Source of the DNA: JACJYM01 sp965230495
Lineage (GTDB): Bacteria > Bacteroidota > Bacteroidia > Chitinophagales > Saprospiraceae
Direction of reading: 5' to 3'
DNA: 64,000 nt
Assembly: GCA_965230495.1 (NCBI GenBank)
Contig: OZ246004.1
Location: 1,736,001-1,800,000 of the forward strand
The notes beneath the pieces are model-generated. The model saw only the letters and a program-made list of their open reading frames with translations, searched no databases and was not told the DNA's origin. The first letter of the stretch is position 1; every line of letters starts with the position of its first letter. This document shows, in pieces, positions 62,440 through 64,000 of the stretch. Position numbers and translations under genes: made by a program.

Positions 62440-64000
62440 ATGATCAGATTCATATTAGTAATATTTTCTATTTCTCTTCTAATCTCATGTGCTGATGAGA
62501 AATTAAAAGAGAATAATACATCTGTTAAAAGTGATTTTCTTTTCGATACTATTTCCTCGACTATATCAGGAATAAACTACATCAATCAGATTGAAGAAAG
62601 CCATTTAAGAAACACCATGTTTTATGACAACTTTTATAATGGAGCCGGTGTGGCAATTGGAGATATTAACAATGATGATTTGCCTGACATTTTCTTTACA
62701 GGTAATGATAGCCCCAATGCCTTATATCTAAATCAAGGAAACTTTAGATTTGAAGACATTTCTAAAAAAGCATTACCAAGAAATGAATCTTGGTCAAGTG
62801 GAGTAGCAATGGCAGATATTAATAATGATGGATGGTTAGATATTTTTGTTTGCAATATGAATATGGGAAAGGATGCCTCCCATATGCAAAACCAACTTTT
62901 GATTAATCAACAAAACAACACATTCAAAGATGAAACTGTCCGTTACGGACTTCACTCACCTTCACAATCTACTCAGGCCAACTTTCTGGACTACGACAAA
63001 GACGGAGATTTAGATCTCTGGGTTAATAACACAGATCACTATAAAGGTATTCAGGAGTTTCAGAAGAAACATAGTTCTTTGAGTCAAGCTTCTCAGCCAC
63101 ATCGTTTGCAATTGTTTAGAAATGATGGAAATAAATTTACCGATGTTTCCTCGCAGGCCAAAATTAATTTACCGAGTTTTGGACTTGGTTTGGCAACAGC
63201 AGATTTTAATGATGACGGATGGGTTGATGTCTATGTTGGTAACGATTATTTTCTTACAGATTATTATTTCATCAATAATGGGGATGGTACATTTAATGAA
63301 AGCAGTACCCTACTACTAGATCACACTACTTTCTTCTCTATGGGTTGTGATGCCGCAGATTTCAACAATGATAATATTCTAGACATTGTAGCTGTTGATA
63401 TGACACCCAGTGATCATTATAGAAACAAGGTTATGATGGAATCCATGGATGTGGATAGATTTAATTACCTAAAATATCAGTTAAAATATACCAATCAATT
63501 TATGTTTAATACTGTACAAATGGGCCTTGGCAATGGCAGTTTTAATGAAATTGGCAAACAGTTAAAAACATCAATGACAGACTGGAGTTGGACCGCTTTA
63601 CTGGCGGATTTCAATGCTGATGGAATGAAAGATTATTATGTTACGAATGGGTATCTAAGAGATACAAAAAATAATGATTTTAGACAAAGTTCAAAAAAGT
63701 ATACTGCCACAATTGACCCTATGACAGGCATGATATCCACAAATTTAACTCCCCAAGAGTTCGAAGATCGCATTTCAAAATTGGAGTCTACTCCCCTTAA
63801 GAATTTTATGTTCATTAATGATGGTACTGCTTCTTTTACTGATCAATCCCAAAAGCTACAAGAAAAAGAAGGATTCTCTAACGGAGCTGCCTATGGAGAT
63901 CTTGACGGAGATGGGGATTTAGATCTTGTTATTAATAATCTAGGTGCTGAAGCCACAGTTATGAAAAACAACTCAAACCCTAATAATTACATAAAAATAA
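62440..64000 (+). CDS. FG-GAP/VCBS-repeat lipoprotein (ASPIC/UnbV-like), 3' end cut by window edge
   Basis: The frame is open from the ATG at 62440 to the window edge (520 codons). A lipoprotein signal ends in LLISC (Cys17). FG-GAP/VCBS repeats follow with calcium-binding cores: DINNDDLPD, DINNDGWLD, DYDKDGDLD, DFNDDGWVD, DFNNDNILD, DFNADGMKD and DLDGDGDLD, at spacings of about 50-110 residues. Such repeats build a seven-bladed propeller as in integrins. The UnbV/ASPIC domain that usually closes the family would lie past the edge. Proteins of this type are numerous in marine Bacteroidota, often near polymer-use loci, but none is seen here. The function is unknown. Confidence 0.88.
   Translation, partial: MIRFILVIFSISLLISCADEKLKENNTSVKSDFLFDTISSTISGINYINQIEESHLRNTMFYDNFYNGAGVAIGDINNDDLPDIFFTGNDSPNALYLNQGNFRFEDISKKALPRNESWSSGVAMADINNDGWLDIFVCNMNMGKDASHMQNQLLINQQNNTFKDETVRYGLHSPSQSTQANFLDYDKDGDLDLWVNNTDHYKGIQEFQKKHSSLSQASQPHRLQLFRNDGNKFTDVSSQAKINLPSFGLGLATADFNDDGWVDVYVGNDYFLTDYYFINNGDGTFNESSTLLLDHTTFFSMGCDAADFNNDNILDIVAVDMTPSDHYRNKVMMESMDVDRFNYLKYQLKYTNQFMFNTVQMGLGNGSFNEIGKQLKTSMTDWSWTALLADFNADGMKDYYVTNGYLRDTKNNDFRQSSKKYTATIDPMTGMISTNLTPQEFEDRISKLESTPLKNFMFINDGTASFTDQSQKLQEKEGFSNGAAYGDLDGDGDLDLVINNLGAEATVMKNNSNPNNYIKI

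Noticed and set aside
1..64000. Mobile elements, prophage, integrons or CRISPR-Cas
   Set aside because: No transposase, integrase, recombinase or Cas motif and no direct-repeat array was found; gene content is chromosomal throughout.

Overview
The window looks like a chromosomal segment of a free-living, probably marine, member of the Bacteroidota, most likely in or near the Saprospiria (placement is inference). The evidence is an AT-rich genome, three very large secreted proteins with SprB-type repeats and C-terminal type IX secretion (T9SS) sorting domains, an S46 dipeptidyl peptidase, a Bacteroidota-style OadGAB sodium-pump locus, the rpmB-rpmG-DUF4295 cluster, and several promoters matching the Bacteroidota TTG/TAnnTTTG consensus. 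No transposase, integrase, prophage or CRISPR array is visible.

Layout. 1-4.7 kb: the 5' part of a secreted metallophosphoesterase and an M43-type metalloprotease with SprB repeats, both on the minus strand. 4.9-8.9 kb: tRNA-Arg(ACG), rpmB, rpmG, a DUF4295 gene, ftsY and a DPP7-like S46 peptidase on the plus strand. 8.9-17.6 kb: hemW, a 1336-residue T9SS adhesin-like protein, a PorE-like TPR/PD40/OmpA lipoprotein and a TlpA-type thioredoxin protein. 17.6-23.7 kb: a minus-strand housekeeping run (ATP-grasp ligase, trpS, ridA, rpmF, DUF177, Spo0M/arrestin-like, two small conserved genes, aspartate kinase). 23.8-27.1 kb: oadG-oadA-oadB. 27.2-28.6 kb: a TerB-like gene and an unrecognised gene.

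28.8-33.9 kb holds the most system-like locus: a tightly packed minus-strand operon encoding a DUF4956 membrane protein, a secreted CYTH-like protein, a membrane-anchored CotH-kinase-like protein with a C-terminal beta-helix, and a cytosolic VTC-domain protein. It combines two triphosphate-tunnel-type folds with a secreted kinase-like fold, on both sides of the membrane. 34.3-40.6 kb carries two sigma-factor modules: one with a TPR-bearing membrane partner, and one with a partner that joins a single inner-membrane helix to an outer-membrane beta-barrel. Between them lie a coiled-coil gene and an LEA-like amphipathic-helix gene.

40.8-50.6 kb: an M23 peptidase with a Cys at a usual zinc-ligand position, a small LytTR-like gene, a COG2509-type flavoprotein, an alpha/beta hydrolase, dusB, L-serine dehydratase and a tandem CbbX-type AAA+ ATPase with a duplicated N-terminal beta domain. 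50.7-58.6 kb: one 2623-residue T9SS protein with SprB, DUF11, HYR-like, dockerin-like and cohesin-like parts. 58.9-62.2 kb: ettA followed by a coiled-coil gene and a membrane-anchored PspA/IM30-like gene. 62.4 kb to the end: the start of an FG-GAP/UnbV-type lipoprotein.

All assignments come from reading motifs in the translated sequence. No database search was run.
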